From Larkinella insperata (GTDB lineage Bacteria > Bacteroidota > Bacteroidia > Cytophagales > Spirosomataceae), in the NCBI RefSeq assembly GCF_026248825.1, contig NZ_CP110973.1, positions 2,747,001 to 2,811,000 of the forward strand: a stretch of 64,000 nucleotides of DNA, read 5' to 3'. The notes under the pieces are model-generated. The model saw only the letters and a program-made list of their open reading frames with translations. It had not been told where the DNA came from and searched no databases. Shown in pieces: positions 8,273 through 15,822 of the stretch (positions are counted from its first letter, which is position 1; the number at the start of each line of letters is the position of its first letter). A program made the position numbers and the translations under genes.

Positions 8273-10375
8273 ATGACGGAGCGTATCACGTTTTTCGACA
8301 CAAAGATTGAATTTTTAAAGGGCGTAGGGCCTCAGCGGGCTGCACTGTTTAATACCGAGCTCAATATTTTTACGTACCGGGACCTGCTTCAGTATTATCC
8401 ATTCCGGCACGAAGACCGTACGCGCTTTTACACCATTGCCGACCTGAACGATGCCCTTCCGGCGGTTCAGGTCATTGGCCGCGTCCGGGATTGGGTAATT
8501 GCCGGTGAAGGGCCCAAGAAGCGCCTGGTGGCTACCTTCACCGACCATACCGGTTCGATGGATCTGGTGTGGTTTCAGGGAATCTCGCATTTTGAGAAGT
8601 TTCTGCGGGCCGGGGGTGAGTACATCGCCTACGGGAAAGCCATCGCCTTTGGCAGCAGTTACAGCATCACTCACCCGGAACTGGACCCGCTTACGCCCGA
8701 TAGCGAGCAGAACATGACCTTCCAGCCCGTTTATAACCTGACCGAAAAACTGCGTCGGATGCGGGTGGATAGCAAACTGATTGCCCGAACCATGCGTCAG
8801 TTGCTCGAGGTGGCTTACCCGTACATTCACGAAACGCTGCCCGATTCGCTGCTGGAGCAATACCGCCTGATTTCGAAGGCCGACGCGATTGAAAATATCC
8901 ATTTGCCTAAAAGTCAGGCCTGGTTGAAACAGGCCGAACGGCGGTTGAAATTTGAGGAGCTGTTTTACAATCAGTTACGGCTGATCAAGAACAAGCTCGT
9001 TCACCGAACCGAATACCCGGGGCAGGTTTTCCGGCACACGAAATTAGTCACCCGGTTTTATAAGGAATTCATGCCGTTCGACCTGACCGGGGCTCAGAAG
9101 CGGGTGCTGCGCGAAATTCACACCGATGTGGTCAGCGGCAAGCAGATGAACCGGTTGTTGCAGGGGGATGTCGGGAGCGGAAAAACCATCGTTGCCTTTA
9201 TCAGTATGCTGATGGCGATCGACAACGGTGCACAGGCCTGCATCATGGCCCCCACCGAAATCCTGGCGGATCAGCATTACTACGGTCTGAAGGTTTTCGC
9301 CGACCAACTGGGCCTGAACATCGGACGGCTGACGGGCTCGACCCGCACGAAGGGCCGCCGGATTATTCACGAGCAGTTGCAGAACGGCATGATGCACATC
9401 ATTGTCGGCACGCACGCGCTGCTCGAAGATGCGGTGCAATTTAAAAACCTCGGCCTTTGCATCATCGACGAGCAGCACCGTTTCGGGGTGGCCCAGCGTG
9501 CCCGGCTCTGGAACAAAAACCAGGAAGTTTCTCCGCACATGATGGTCATGACGGCCACGCCCATTCCGCGGACGCTGGCCATGACGCTTTACGGCAACCT
9601 GGATCTGTCGGTTATTGACGAATTACCGGCGGGGCGCAAACCCATTAAAACCGTTCACCGGTATGATACGCACCGGCTGGAAGTGTTCGGGTTTATGCGG
9701 CAGCAGATTGAACTGGGGCGTCAGGTCTACGTGGTGTATCCGTTGATTGAGGAATCGGAAAAGCTGGATTTCAAGGACCTGATGGACGGTTTTGAAAGCA
9801 TCGCCCGCGCGTTTCCGAATCATCCCATTGGCGTGCTGCACGGCCGGATGAGCGGTTACGACAAGGATTTTGAGATGGAGCGGTTTGTAAAAGGGGAAAC
9901 CAAAATCATGGTGGCCACAACGGTGATCGAGGTGGGCGTCAACGTTCCGAATGCCAGTGTGATGGTGATTGAAAGTGCGGAACGGTTTGGGTTGGCGCAG
10001 TTGCACCAGTTGCGGGGCCGCGTGGGGCGGGGGGCCGAGCAATCGTACTGTGTGCTGATGACCGGTTACAAACTCAGCAAGGAAACCCGTACGCGCATCG
10101 AAACGCTGGTAAAAACCAACAACGGTTTTGAAATTGCGGACGTGGACTTGCAACTGCGCGGCCCCGGCGATCTTTCCGGAACGCAGCAGAGCGGTATTGC
10201 CGATCTGGTCCTGGCCGACCTGGCCAAAGACGGAGCCATTCTGACGGCCGCCCGCGAATCAGCGCAGCAAATTCTGGAAGAAGACCCCGGCCTGGTGTTG
10301 CCCCAGCACGCGCCCGTTCGGAATCAGGTTGAGGTTCAGCGGGAGGGTGAAACGAACTGGAGCCGGATTAGCTAA
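8273..10375 (+). CDS. recG: ATP-dependent DNA helicase RecG
   Basis: The 700-residue protein is full length for RecG, which remodels stalled forks and Holliday junctions. The wedge/OB domain (about 1-200) starts FFDTKIEFLKGVGPQRAALF. The helicase core has Walker A GDVGSGKT (about 297-304), a DEQH box (about 399), motif III MTATPIPRTLAMTLYG, and motifs V-VI TTVIEVGVNVPNA and QLRGRVGRG. The RecG-specific ending DLQLRGPGDLSGTQQSG is present. It stands alone and converges on the next gene across a hairpin. Confidence 0.98.
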   Translation: MTERITFFDTKIEFLKGVGPQRAALFNTELNIFTYRDLLQYYPFRHEDRTRFYTIADLNDALPAVQVIGRVRDWVIAGEGPKKRLVATFTDHTGSMDLVWFQGISHFEKFLRAGGEYIAYGKAIAFGSSYSITHPELDPLTPDSEQNMTFQPVYNLTEKLRRMRVDSKLIARTMRQLLEVAYPYIHETLPDSLLEQYRLISKADAIENIHLPKSQAWLKQAERRLKFEELFYNQLRLIKNKLVHRTEYPGQVFRHTKLVTRFYKEFMPFDLTGAQKRVLREIHTDVVSGKQMNRLLQGDVGSGKTIVAFISMLMAIDNGAQACIMAPTEILADQHYYGLKVFADQLGLNIGRLTGSTRTKGRRIIHEQLQNGMMHIIVGTHALLEDAVQFKNLGLCIIDEQHRFGVAQRARLWNKNQEVSPHMMVMTATPIPRTLAMTLYGNLDLSVIDELPAGRKPIKTVHRYDTHRLEVFGFMRQQIELGRQVYVVYPLIEESEKLDFKDLMDGFESIARAFPNHPIGVLHGRMSGYDKDFEMERFVKGETKIMVATTVIEVGVNVPNASVMVIESAERFGLAQLHQLRGRVGRGAEQSYCVLMTGYKLSKETRTRIETLVKTNNGFEIADVDLQLRGPGDLSGTQQSGIADLVLADLAKDGAILTAARESAQQILEEDPGLVLPQHAPVRNQVEVQREGETNWSRIS

Positions 10376-10396
10376 GCGGCACCAACCCAAAGCGGT

Positions 10397-10441
10397 AATC
10401 TGTTGCGGATTGGCAAAAAGCTTCCCAGCCCGCAACAGATT
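10397..10441. terminator. Inverted repeat between convergent recG and the AztD-like gene
   Basis: AATCTGTTGCGG (10397-10408) is a perfect 12-base inverted repeat with CCGCAACAGATT (10430-10441). It lies between two convergent stop codons, the usual place for a bidirectional terminator, although no long T-run follows on either side. Confidence 0.55.
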
Positions 10442-10452
10442 GCTCGCGAAGT

Positions 10453-11661
10453 TTAATGGGATTCGTCGGTTTCGAAACCGAGAATGGCTAACCGGGTGGG
10501 CTGGGCCGAAACCTTGTGCTTCGTAATCTGGGCCAGGTTGGTTAAATTGATCTGATGAACTTCTCCCAGGGTGGGCAGAGCAATGTAAGCGTATTTTTCG
10601 GTGGCTTCCATCACCGGTTTGAATGTGTCGGTCGAGGGTGTAGCGCCAATGACACTGCCTTCTTTCTTCAGGCTCCCGGTCGACAGATCGTAGATTTTCA
10701 GCGTGCCGTTGGTCAGCAGCAGCAACAGGTTTTTTCCGGCCCGATCCACTTTACACTGCATCACGTCTGTTCCCTCGTAAATCGGTGTAATTCGATTGGC
10801 GGTAATGTCGACAAAGTAAGCCCCTTTGGTGGCAACGAAACCCACGAATTTCTTCACCGCAGCCGCTTCCAGAATGGTGCCCAGCCGGATGTCGCCAAAG
10901 CCTTCGGGATTGGAGATAAGCCGCTGCTCACCGGATTGAGTTACCACCAGCGCACCACCCGCTACGCCAAAAACCGCATTGGTGCCGTCGGTAGCGTTGC
11001 CGTGTAACCGACTCACCGCCAGCTTCGATGCGAAAACTTCTTTGCCCGTCGCATCAATGATTTTGACCCCGTGCGGACCGGACAGTTTAGACGAAGCATC
11101 CACGAACGTGACCGCGTACGTACCGTTGTCAAATTTAGCCATTGCCCCATGATGCGCCGTCAGTCCGGCGTTGATCACGTTCATTTTCGCCCCGGCCACG
11201 TGGAAATCGGCTTCGTTCCCGACACTCAGCGTGCCGTCTCCATCATTAAAAATAAGCGATTCAGTGCCCCTCGTTTTAAAGTGAGTCGGTTTGGGCCGGT
11301 CGCTGGTCATGGCCGCAAATTTGGGCGTTCCCTTTACATCAACGTGGTCGCCGTGGTATTCCAGACCACTGTCGAAATACTGCACGAAGTTCTGGGAACC
11401 GTACAGGAGAGCCGCAAACCGCCCGGATGCTGTTGCGTACAAAGTAGCGTTCGGATACTGGGCGTCGAAGGTTGTGATGGTGCCGCTGGCGGGCGCGATT
11501 TGCGTAAGCTGTTTACTGGTTCCATCCGAAACCAGAAGCCGTACGTGCTGGTACTCACCCGCCGATTGGCCCGGAGCTGGATCGTTACCGTCTTTTTGAC
11601 AGGAGGTCAGGAGGGCTGCCACGCTCAGGGAGAGAGCTAGTCGATAAAAGGAAGCTTTCAT
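10453..11661 (-). CDS. AztD-like beta-propeller lipoprotein, possible metal chaperone
   Basis: This is a 402-residue lipoprotein: MKASFYRLALSLSVAALLTSC ends in a lipobox with Cys21. The rest is beta-propeller-like. Several stretches resemble AztD, the periplasmic zinc metallochaperone of Proteobacteria and Actinobacteria: EYHGDHVDVKG, LIFNDGDGTLSV, LTAHHGAMAKFDNGTYAVTF and SGPHGVKIID, the last followed by a histidine in SRLHGNATDG. In AztD, histidines at such positions bind zinc. No ABC zinc transporter is adjacent, unlike azt loci. A tandem 17-bp repeat overlaps the promoter (11678-11711), which fits regulation by a metal-sensing repressor. The AztD assignment rests on recalled similarity, not a search. 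A generic quinoprotein-like propeller is the alternative. Confidence 0.6.
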   Translation of the reverse strand: MKASFYRLALSLSVAALLTSCQKDGNDPAPGQSAGEYQHVRLLVSDGTSKQLTQIAPASGTITTFDAQYPNATLYATASGRFAALLYGSQNFVQYFDSGLEYHGDHVDVKGTPKFAAMTSDRPKPTHFKTRGTESLIFNDGDGTLSVGNEADFHVAGAKMNVINAGLTAHHGAMAKFDNGTYAVTFVDASSKLSGPHGVKIIDATGKEVFASKLAVSRLHGNATDGTNAVFGVAGGALVVTQSGEQRLISNPEGFGDIRLGTILEAAAVKKFVGFVATKGAYFVDITANRITPIYEGTDVMQCKVDRAGKNLLLLLTNGTLKIYDLSTGSLKKEGSVIGATPSTDTFKPVMEATEKYAYIALPTLGEVHQINLTNLAQITKHKVSAQPTRLAILGFETDESH

Positions 11662-11677
11662 GTTTTAAGAGTTATTT

Positions 11678-11711
11678 ATGCAACTATGATGCAAATGCAA
11701 CAAGGATGCAA
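11678..11711. promoter_or_regulatory. Two abutting 17-bp repeats, candidate repressor operator
   Basis: ATGCAACTATGATGCAA (11678-11694) is followed directly by ATGCAACAAGGATGCAA (11695-11711), identical at 15 of 17 positions. Each unit is itself a near-palindrome (GCAAC-n3-GATGC). The array touches the -7 element of the AztD-like gene and covers its likely transcription start, a repressor geometry. A Zur/Fur-type regulator is inferred from the target gene only. Confidence 0.55.
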
Positions 11712-11716
11712 AAATA
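11709..11716 (-). promoter_or_regulatory. Candidate -7 element of the AztD-like gene
   Basis: On the minus strand this reads TATTTTTG, an exact TAnnTTTG match, about 48 bases upstream of the start codon at 11661. The tandem repeat starts within it. Confidence 0.5.
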
Positions 11717-11857
11717 GAAGAGTTTCGGTCGGATTACCAAAACCACGGATTATTAATTTTCGACCAGACAAAAAAGCGCGGAGGAAACGAGACTGCGGGC
11801 GGGTGGAAAAAGGAGACTTTCAGACAACATCCATAGAACGAATCAGGTAGAAAAGTG

Positions 11858-11865
11858 TAGCTTTG
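11858..11865 (+). promoter_or_regulatory. Candidate -7 element of the sugar isomerase-like gene
   Basis: TAGCTTTG matches TAnnTTTG exactly, 28 bases before the ATG at 11894. Confidence 0.5.
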
Positions 11866-11893
11866 AACGTATGATCCAACGCTACACAATGCT

Positions 11894-12826
11894 ATGAAAT
11901 CCTGGTCCCGTCGTGAATTTCTGCAATCCTCCACCATTTTGGCGGGTGGCCTGCTGGCGCCGTCGCTTCCGGCTTTCCGGGCGGCCCCAAAACCGTTACG
12001 GCTGGGCGGTCCCATCTTCCTGAAAAGTGAGGATCCGGAGGAATTGGCGCGGGAACACCGTCGGTTGCAATACAGCTCGGCATACATCCCGGCGGTGAAT
12101 CTGACGGATACCGTGAAGATTAACGCCATTCGAAACGCTTTTGCGGCTCAGAACGTGATTATTGCGGAAGTTGGTGCCTGGGTAAATATGCTGGAGCAGA
12201 ATCCTGAAAAGCGGAATAAGAACCTGACGTACGTATCGGAACGGCTGGCGCTGGCCGATGCCGTCGGGGCGCTGACCTGCGTCAACATTGGCGGTTCGTT
12301 TAATCCCAAGCAGTGGGACGGCCCGGATGCCCGCAATCTATCAAAAGAATATTTCGATGCGACGGTCGAAAATTGCCGGAAGGTGATCGACACCGTAAAG
12401 CCCAAAAAGGCCAAATTTGCGCTGGAAATGATGGGGTGGAGCCTGCCTGACGGTTCGGATTCGTACCTGAAATTCATCAAAGCCATCGACCGCCCCGCGT
12501 TTGCGGCCCACATCGACATTGCCAACATCATCAACACACCCGGACGGTATTACCAGAACACGGAACTCATCAATGAAACATTCCGGAAACTGGGCCGCTG
12601 GATTGTGTCGGTTCACGCCAAGGACGTGCACGGAAAAGACGTTCACTTTGCCGAAACCATGCCGGGGCGCGGAGCACTCGATTACGTGACCTACATCCGG
12701 CAGGTGACGGCTTTACCGCAGGAAACCCCTTTCCTGCTCGAACATCTGCGTACCCCCGAAGAATACGACGAGGCCCGAAAATTTGTCATCAGCAAAGCCG
12801 CCGAAGCCGGAGTTCCACTGGCCTGA
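11894..12826 (+). CDS. Tat-exported sugar phosphate isomerase/epimerase-like TIM-barrel protein
   Basis: The 310-residue protein starts MKSWSRREFLQSSTILAGG, a twin-arginine signal (SRREFL) with cleavage near residue 30, so it is exported folded. The mature part is a xylose-isomerase-like TIM barrel (AP endonuclease 2 family). Likely metal ligands sit in FALEMMGWSLPD, FAAHIDIANIINTPGRYY, VSVHAKDVHGKDVHF and ETPFLLEHLRT (Glu, Asp, His and Glu). Such periplasmic barrels in Bacteroidota are annotated as sugar isomerases/epimerases with unknown substrates. It is monocistronic and converges on the DUF1028 gene, with a short hairpin (CTGGCC/GGCCAG) over its stop codon. Confidence 0.85.
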   Translation: MKSWSRREFLQSSTILAGGLLAPSLPAFRAAPKPLRLGGPIFLKSEDPEELAREHRRLQYSSAYIPAVNLTDTVKINAIRNAFAAQNVIIAEVGAWVNMLEQNPEKRNKNLTYVSERLALADAVGALTCVNIGGSFNPKQWDGPDARNLSKEYFDATVENCRKVIDTVKPKKAKFALEMMGWSLPDGSDSYLKFIKAIDRPAFAAHIDIANIINTPGRYYQNTELINETFRKLGRWIVSVHAKDVHGKDVHFAETMPGRGALDYVTYIRQVTALPQETPFLLEHLRTPEEYDEARKFVISKAAEAGVPLA

Positions 12827-12840
12827 TGAACGCGGCCAGC

Positions 12841-13551
12841 TTATTCTGATGCCCGGCTTTTCCATTTCGTGTATTTGCTCCGCAGCATGCTGACGGCGTT
12901 CATGCCGCCCGACTTTTGACCGAAAATAGACAAGTCGAGGAAAGGCTTCTGTGACGTATCATCGGCTTTGGTAACGGTAATGAAGGCACTGGTTGCACGT
13001 TGCGCCCCGCAGCGTCGATCACCCCCGGCATTGGAGCCGGCTTCCAGCGCCAGCATCAGGATTTCGTCGATGGGCAGGGCGTTCCTCCGGCCTTTTAGAA
13101 CGGCATCCATAATCGTTTGAAGTTCATCGTCCGATGTGAGGGTGTTGCCCTGTACCGAAACGCCCCGGGCCGTCAACGCGCCTTGGTGGGCATGGGTGGC
13201 CGTTCCGGTGTAAGTCGCGGGCGCATCGAGAAACCGGACGCTAACAACGGCGTATTGCTGTTCTTCGGGCCTAAACCGGGGATCGCGCAGGGCGGCAACG
13301 ATTTGCGCAGGTGATTGACCGGCTTTGAGCCGTTTTACACCCGCCTGCCGGGCGTCGTGGTTACTCATTGCCTGGACGATAACCGCCCCCTGACCCGGCA
13401 GAATACGGCCAATACCGTAGCAATTGTACGAGCAGGACGCTCCGGCTATGCCGATTTCACCGGTTTTTTCGTCAACCAGAATGATTGACCACGTGGCGAA
13501 AGAGCACGAGGGGAGACCAAGCAGGATCAGTAGCGTAGCAATACTTTTCAT
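12841..13551 (-). CDS. DUF1028 family Ntn-hydrolase-like exported protein
   Basis: The start at 13551 gives a signal peptide (MKSIATLLILLGLPSCSFA). Upstream codons in the frame are basic and unlike a signal. Mature residues TWSIILVDEKTGEIGIAGAS start with Thr, the kind of N-terminal nucleophile used in the Ntn-hydrolase fold. Other family marks are GQGAVIVQAMSN, DPRFRPEEQQYAVV and LEAGSNAGGDRRCGAQRATS. DUF1028 proteins resemble proteasome subunits and acylases in fold; their substrates are not established. The final 30 residues or so are basic and extend past the core. It is divergent from the S1/P1 nuclease gene. Confidence 0.85.
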   Translation of the reverse strand: MKSIATLLILLGLPSCSFATWSIILVDEKTGEIGIAGASCSYNCYGIGRILPGQGAVIVQAMSNHDARQAGVKRLKAGQSPAQIVAALRDPRFRPEEQQYAVVSVRFLDAPATYTGTATHAHQGALTARGVSVQGNTLTSDDELQTIMDAVLKGRRNALPIDEILMLALEAGSNAGGDRRCGAQRATSAFITVTKADDTSQKPFLDLSIFGQKSGGMNAVSMLRSKYTKWKSRASE

Positions 13552-13702
13552 ACAAGTTTTGATGAGGATTTTGGGGGTAGATGCCCTGATTTCGATTTTT
13601 GTTGCACACCGCTTCAGCCACCGCTCTATTATTTTTGCAAAAATCAACCGACCAAACCGGAATTAGCGGGTTATGCAAGTTTACCGACCCGCTCACGAAC
13701 CT

Positions 13703-14662
13703 ATGATGAAGGCATTACACACAAAGAGGCTCTGGCCGTGGCTTTTACTCAGTCTGTGGCCGTTATCGGTCTGCGGCTGGAATAAACCCACCCACATGGC
13801 CATTGGAGCCATCGCGTACCGGGATTTACAGGTAAAATCGCCCCGAAAACTAGCCCGTCTGGTTGCCTTGTTGCGACAGCACCCGGACACCAAAACCCGC
13901 TGGGCGGCCACGCTTCGGGATTCGACCTTATCGGAAGACGACAAAAATCGGTACCTTTTTATGCTGGCCGCCCGTTGGCCGGATGACATCAAAGAGCCAA
14001 ACAATCCTTACGACCACCCGACCTGGCATTACATCAACTACGTCTACAACCCGGCGATGGGAATGGCCCGGACCGATACCACCCTGGCCACGGGCGAAAA
14101 CATTCTGCAGGCGTTTGAGCAAAACCGGCAGCTTCTGAAAAGCGACGCACCAGACAGCATGAAAGCCGTTGCCCTGTGCTGGCTGCTCCACCTGGCCGGG
14201 GATGTGCACATGCCCCTGCATACGGCAGCCCTGATTAGTCCGCAATTTCCGGCGGGAGATCAGGGTGGCAACCTGTTCAAGATCAAAGTCAGCATGAGCA
14301 ACCCAACGCGCAATCTGCACGCGCTCTGGGACGGGATGCTGCTCAGCACGGATCGCTTTGACGCGGCCGATCAATTGGCTCGCCAACTGGAACAGGCGTA
14401 CCCACGCCGGAAAGCACCCCGCCGACGGAAACCGGACATTGATGCCTGGTCCGTGGAAAGTTTTGAACTGGCCCGGCGGTTGTCATACCGCGAGGGATCG
14501 CTTCTGGCCGGTACGGGCGACAACGGAGTGGTGTTGCCCGCCGATTACTTGCCAACAATGCGGCCCGTTGCCGAACAGCGGGTTGCGCTGGCGGGCCACC
14601 GGCTGGCGAACGGACTATGGTTTGATCTGAAAAAGAAAGGATGGTTTGGTTTGCGGGGGTAA
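13703..14662 (+). CDS. Secreted S1/P1 family zinc-dependent nuclease
   Basis: The start was placed at the ATG pair 13703/13706, just before the signal peptide (KRLWPWLLLSLWPLSVCG). Cleavage there exposes the Trp of WNKPTHMAIG. In S1/P1 nucleases the N-terminal Trp is itself a zinc ligand, so the cleavage site matters. Other ligands are visible in HPTWHYINY, LLHLAGDVHMPLHTA and NLHALWDG (His/Asp), giving the tri-zinc phospholipase C/P1 fold. The enzyme should degrade single-stranded nucleic acids in the periplasm or outside the cell, for nutrient scavenging. About 320 residues is slightly longer than usual because of a basic insert (YPRRKAPRRRKPD). Confidence 0.92.
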   Translation: MMKALHTKRLWPWLLLSLWPLSVCGWNKPTHMAIGAIAYRDLQVKSPRKLARLVALLRQHPDTKTRWAATLRDSTLSEDDKNRYLFMLAARWPDDIKEPNNPYDHPTWHYINYVYNPAMGMARTDTTLATGENILQAFEQNRQLLKSDAPDSMKAVALCWLLHLAGDVHMPLHTAALISPQFPAGDQGGNLFKIKVSMSNPTRNLHALWDGMLLSTDRFDAADQLARQLEQAYPRRKAPRRRKPDIDAWSVESFELARRLSYREGSLLAGTGDNGVVLPADYLPTMRPVAEQRVALAGHRLANGLWFDLKKKGWFGLRG

Positions 14663-14780
14663 AATCGGGCGGGGTCCATTGACTCATTTCTGATAAAGGA
14701 ACGCCGGCAAATCCGGTTGATGGGTGGGCAATCAGGTTAACAGAGTAGTATTCATGTTTAATCTGAAAATGTAAAGCCCA

Positions 14781-15665
14781 ATGAATCCATCCAGCCTACA
14801 AGACCCCCAGAACAACTATCCACAACCCCCGCAACCCGAGCAGCAACAGGAGGTGCCGGGCACCGAAGCCGACATGCAGCCCAAAGCTGATCACGGTGAA
14901 ACCTCCTACAAAGGTTCGGGCAAGCTGACCGGTCGCAAAGCAATCATTACCGGGGGCGATTCGGGGATTGGCCGGGCCGTGGCCATTGCTTTTGCCCGGG
15001 AAGGGGCGGACGTGCTCATTGCCTATCTGAACGAAGAAGAGGACGCGCGGGAAACCGCCCGCTACGTCGAAGAAGCCGGTCGGAAAGCCGTGCTGGTGGC
15101 GGGTGACATCCGCGATGAGGCTCATTGCCAGCAGCTGGTGGAGCGGGCCGTGTCGGAGTTGGGCGGGCTGGACATTCTGGTCAATAACGCGGCCTATCAG
15201 ATGTCGCAGGAATCGTTGCAGGATATTACGAGCGAACAACTGGACCGGACCTTCCGCACCAATATTTTCGCGATGTTTTACCTCTGTAAAGCCGCCGAAC
15301 AGTACCTCCAACCCGGCAGCACGGTAGTGAATACCACCTCGGTGAACGCTTACAAACCCAGCCCCACGTTGCTGGACTACGCAGCCACGAAAGCCGCTAT
15401 TCAGAACTTTACGGCCAATCTGGCTCAGGTGTGGGGTGAAAAAGGCATCCGGGTCAATTGTGTGGCGCAGGGCCCCATCTGGACCCCCCTGATTCCGTCG
15501 ACGATGCCGCCGGAGAAGGTGAAAAATTTCGGGCAGGATGTGCCGCTGCAACGCGCCGGTCAGCCCGCTGAGCTGGCTCCAATTTACGTCCTGCTGGCTT
15601 CCAATGATTCCAGTTACATGACGGGGAGTACCGTGCAGGTAACGGGCGGAACACCAACGATTTAA
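14781..15665 (+). CDS. SDR family NAD(P)-dependent oxidoreductase (YghA-like)
   Basis: The 294-residue protein has a Gln/Pro-rich N-terminal extension (residues 1-45, with PQNNYPQPPQPEQQQE), typical of the YghA/YhdF subgroup of short-chain dehydrogenases. The Rossmann motif is TGGDSGIG, the NNAA motif is present, and the catalytic Tyr-Lys is in LLDYAATKAAI with a Ser in NTTSVNAYK. The ending GSTVQVTGGTP is standard. These enzymes reduce aldehydes or similar carbonyls and are often stress-induced; the substrate is unknown. It is cytoplasmic and appears monocistronic with an 11-bp-stem hairpin after it. Confidence 0.92.
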   Translation: MNPSSLQDPQNNYPQPPQPEQQQEVPGTEADMQPKADHGETSYKGSGKLTGRKAIITGGDSGIGRAVAIAFAREGADVLIAYLNEEEDARETARYVEEAGRKAVLVAGDIRDEAHCQQLVERAVSELGGLDILVNNAAYQMSQESLQDITSEQLDRTFRTNIFAMFYLCKAAEQYLQPGSTVVNTTSVNAYKPSPTLLDYAATKAAIQNFTANLAQVWGEKGIRVNCVAQGPIWTPLIPSTMPPEKVKNFGQDVPLQRAGQPAELAPIYVLLASNDSSYMTGSTVQVTGGTPTI

Positions 15666-15696
15666 CCGGCAGACATTACCTCATTATGTAGTTTAC

Positions 15697-15731
15697 AGTC
15701 ATTGGACCTCCGGCATGGAAGTCCAATGACT
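15697..15731 (+). terminator. Hairpin after the YghA-like SDR gene
   Basis: AGTCATTGGAC (15697-15707) and GTCCAATGACT (15721-15731) form a perfect 11-bp stem with a 13-base loop, followed by an A/T-rich stretch rather than a clean T-run. Confidence 0.6.
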
Positions 15732-15822
15732 ATTTAAATAAAATTAAAGTTTTTACAGAACCATCCACATTCGGGTTTATTGCGTTTATTGATTAAATCC
15801 GTCAACGAGTTTCGCTTTTGTC

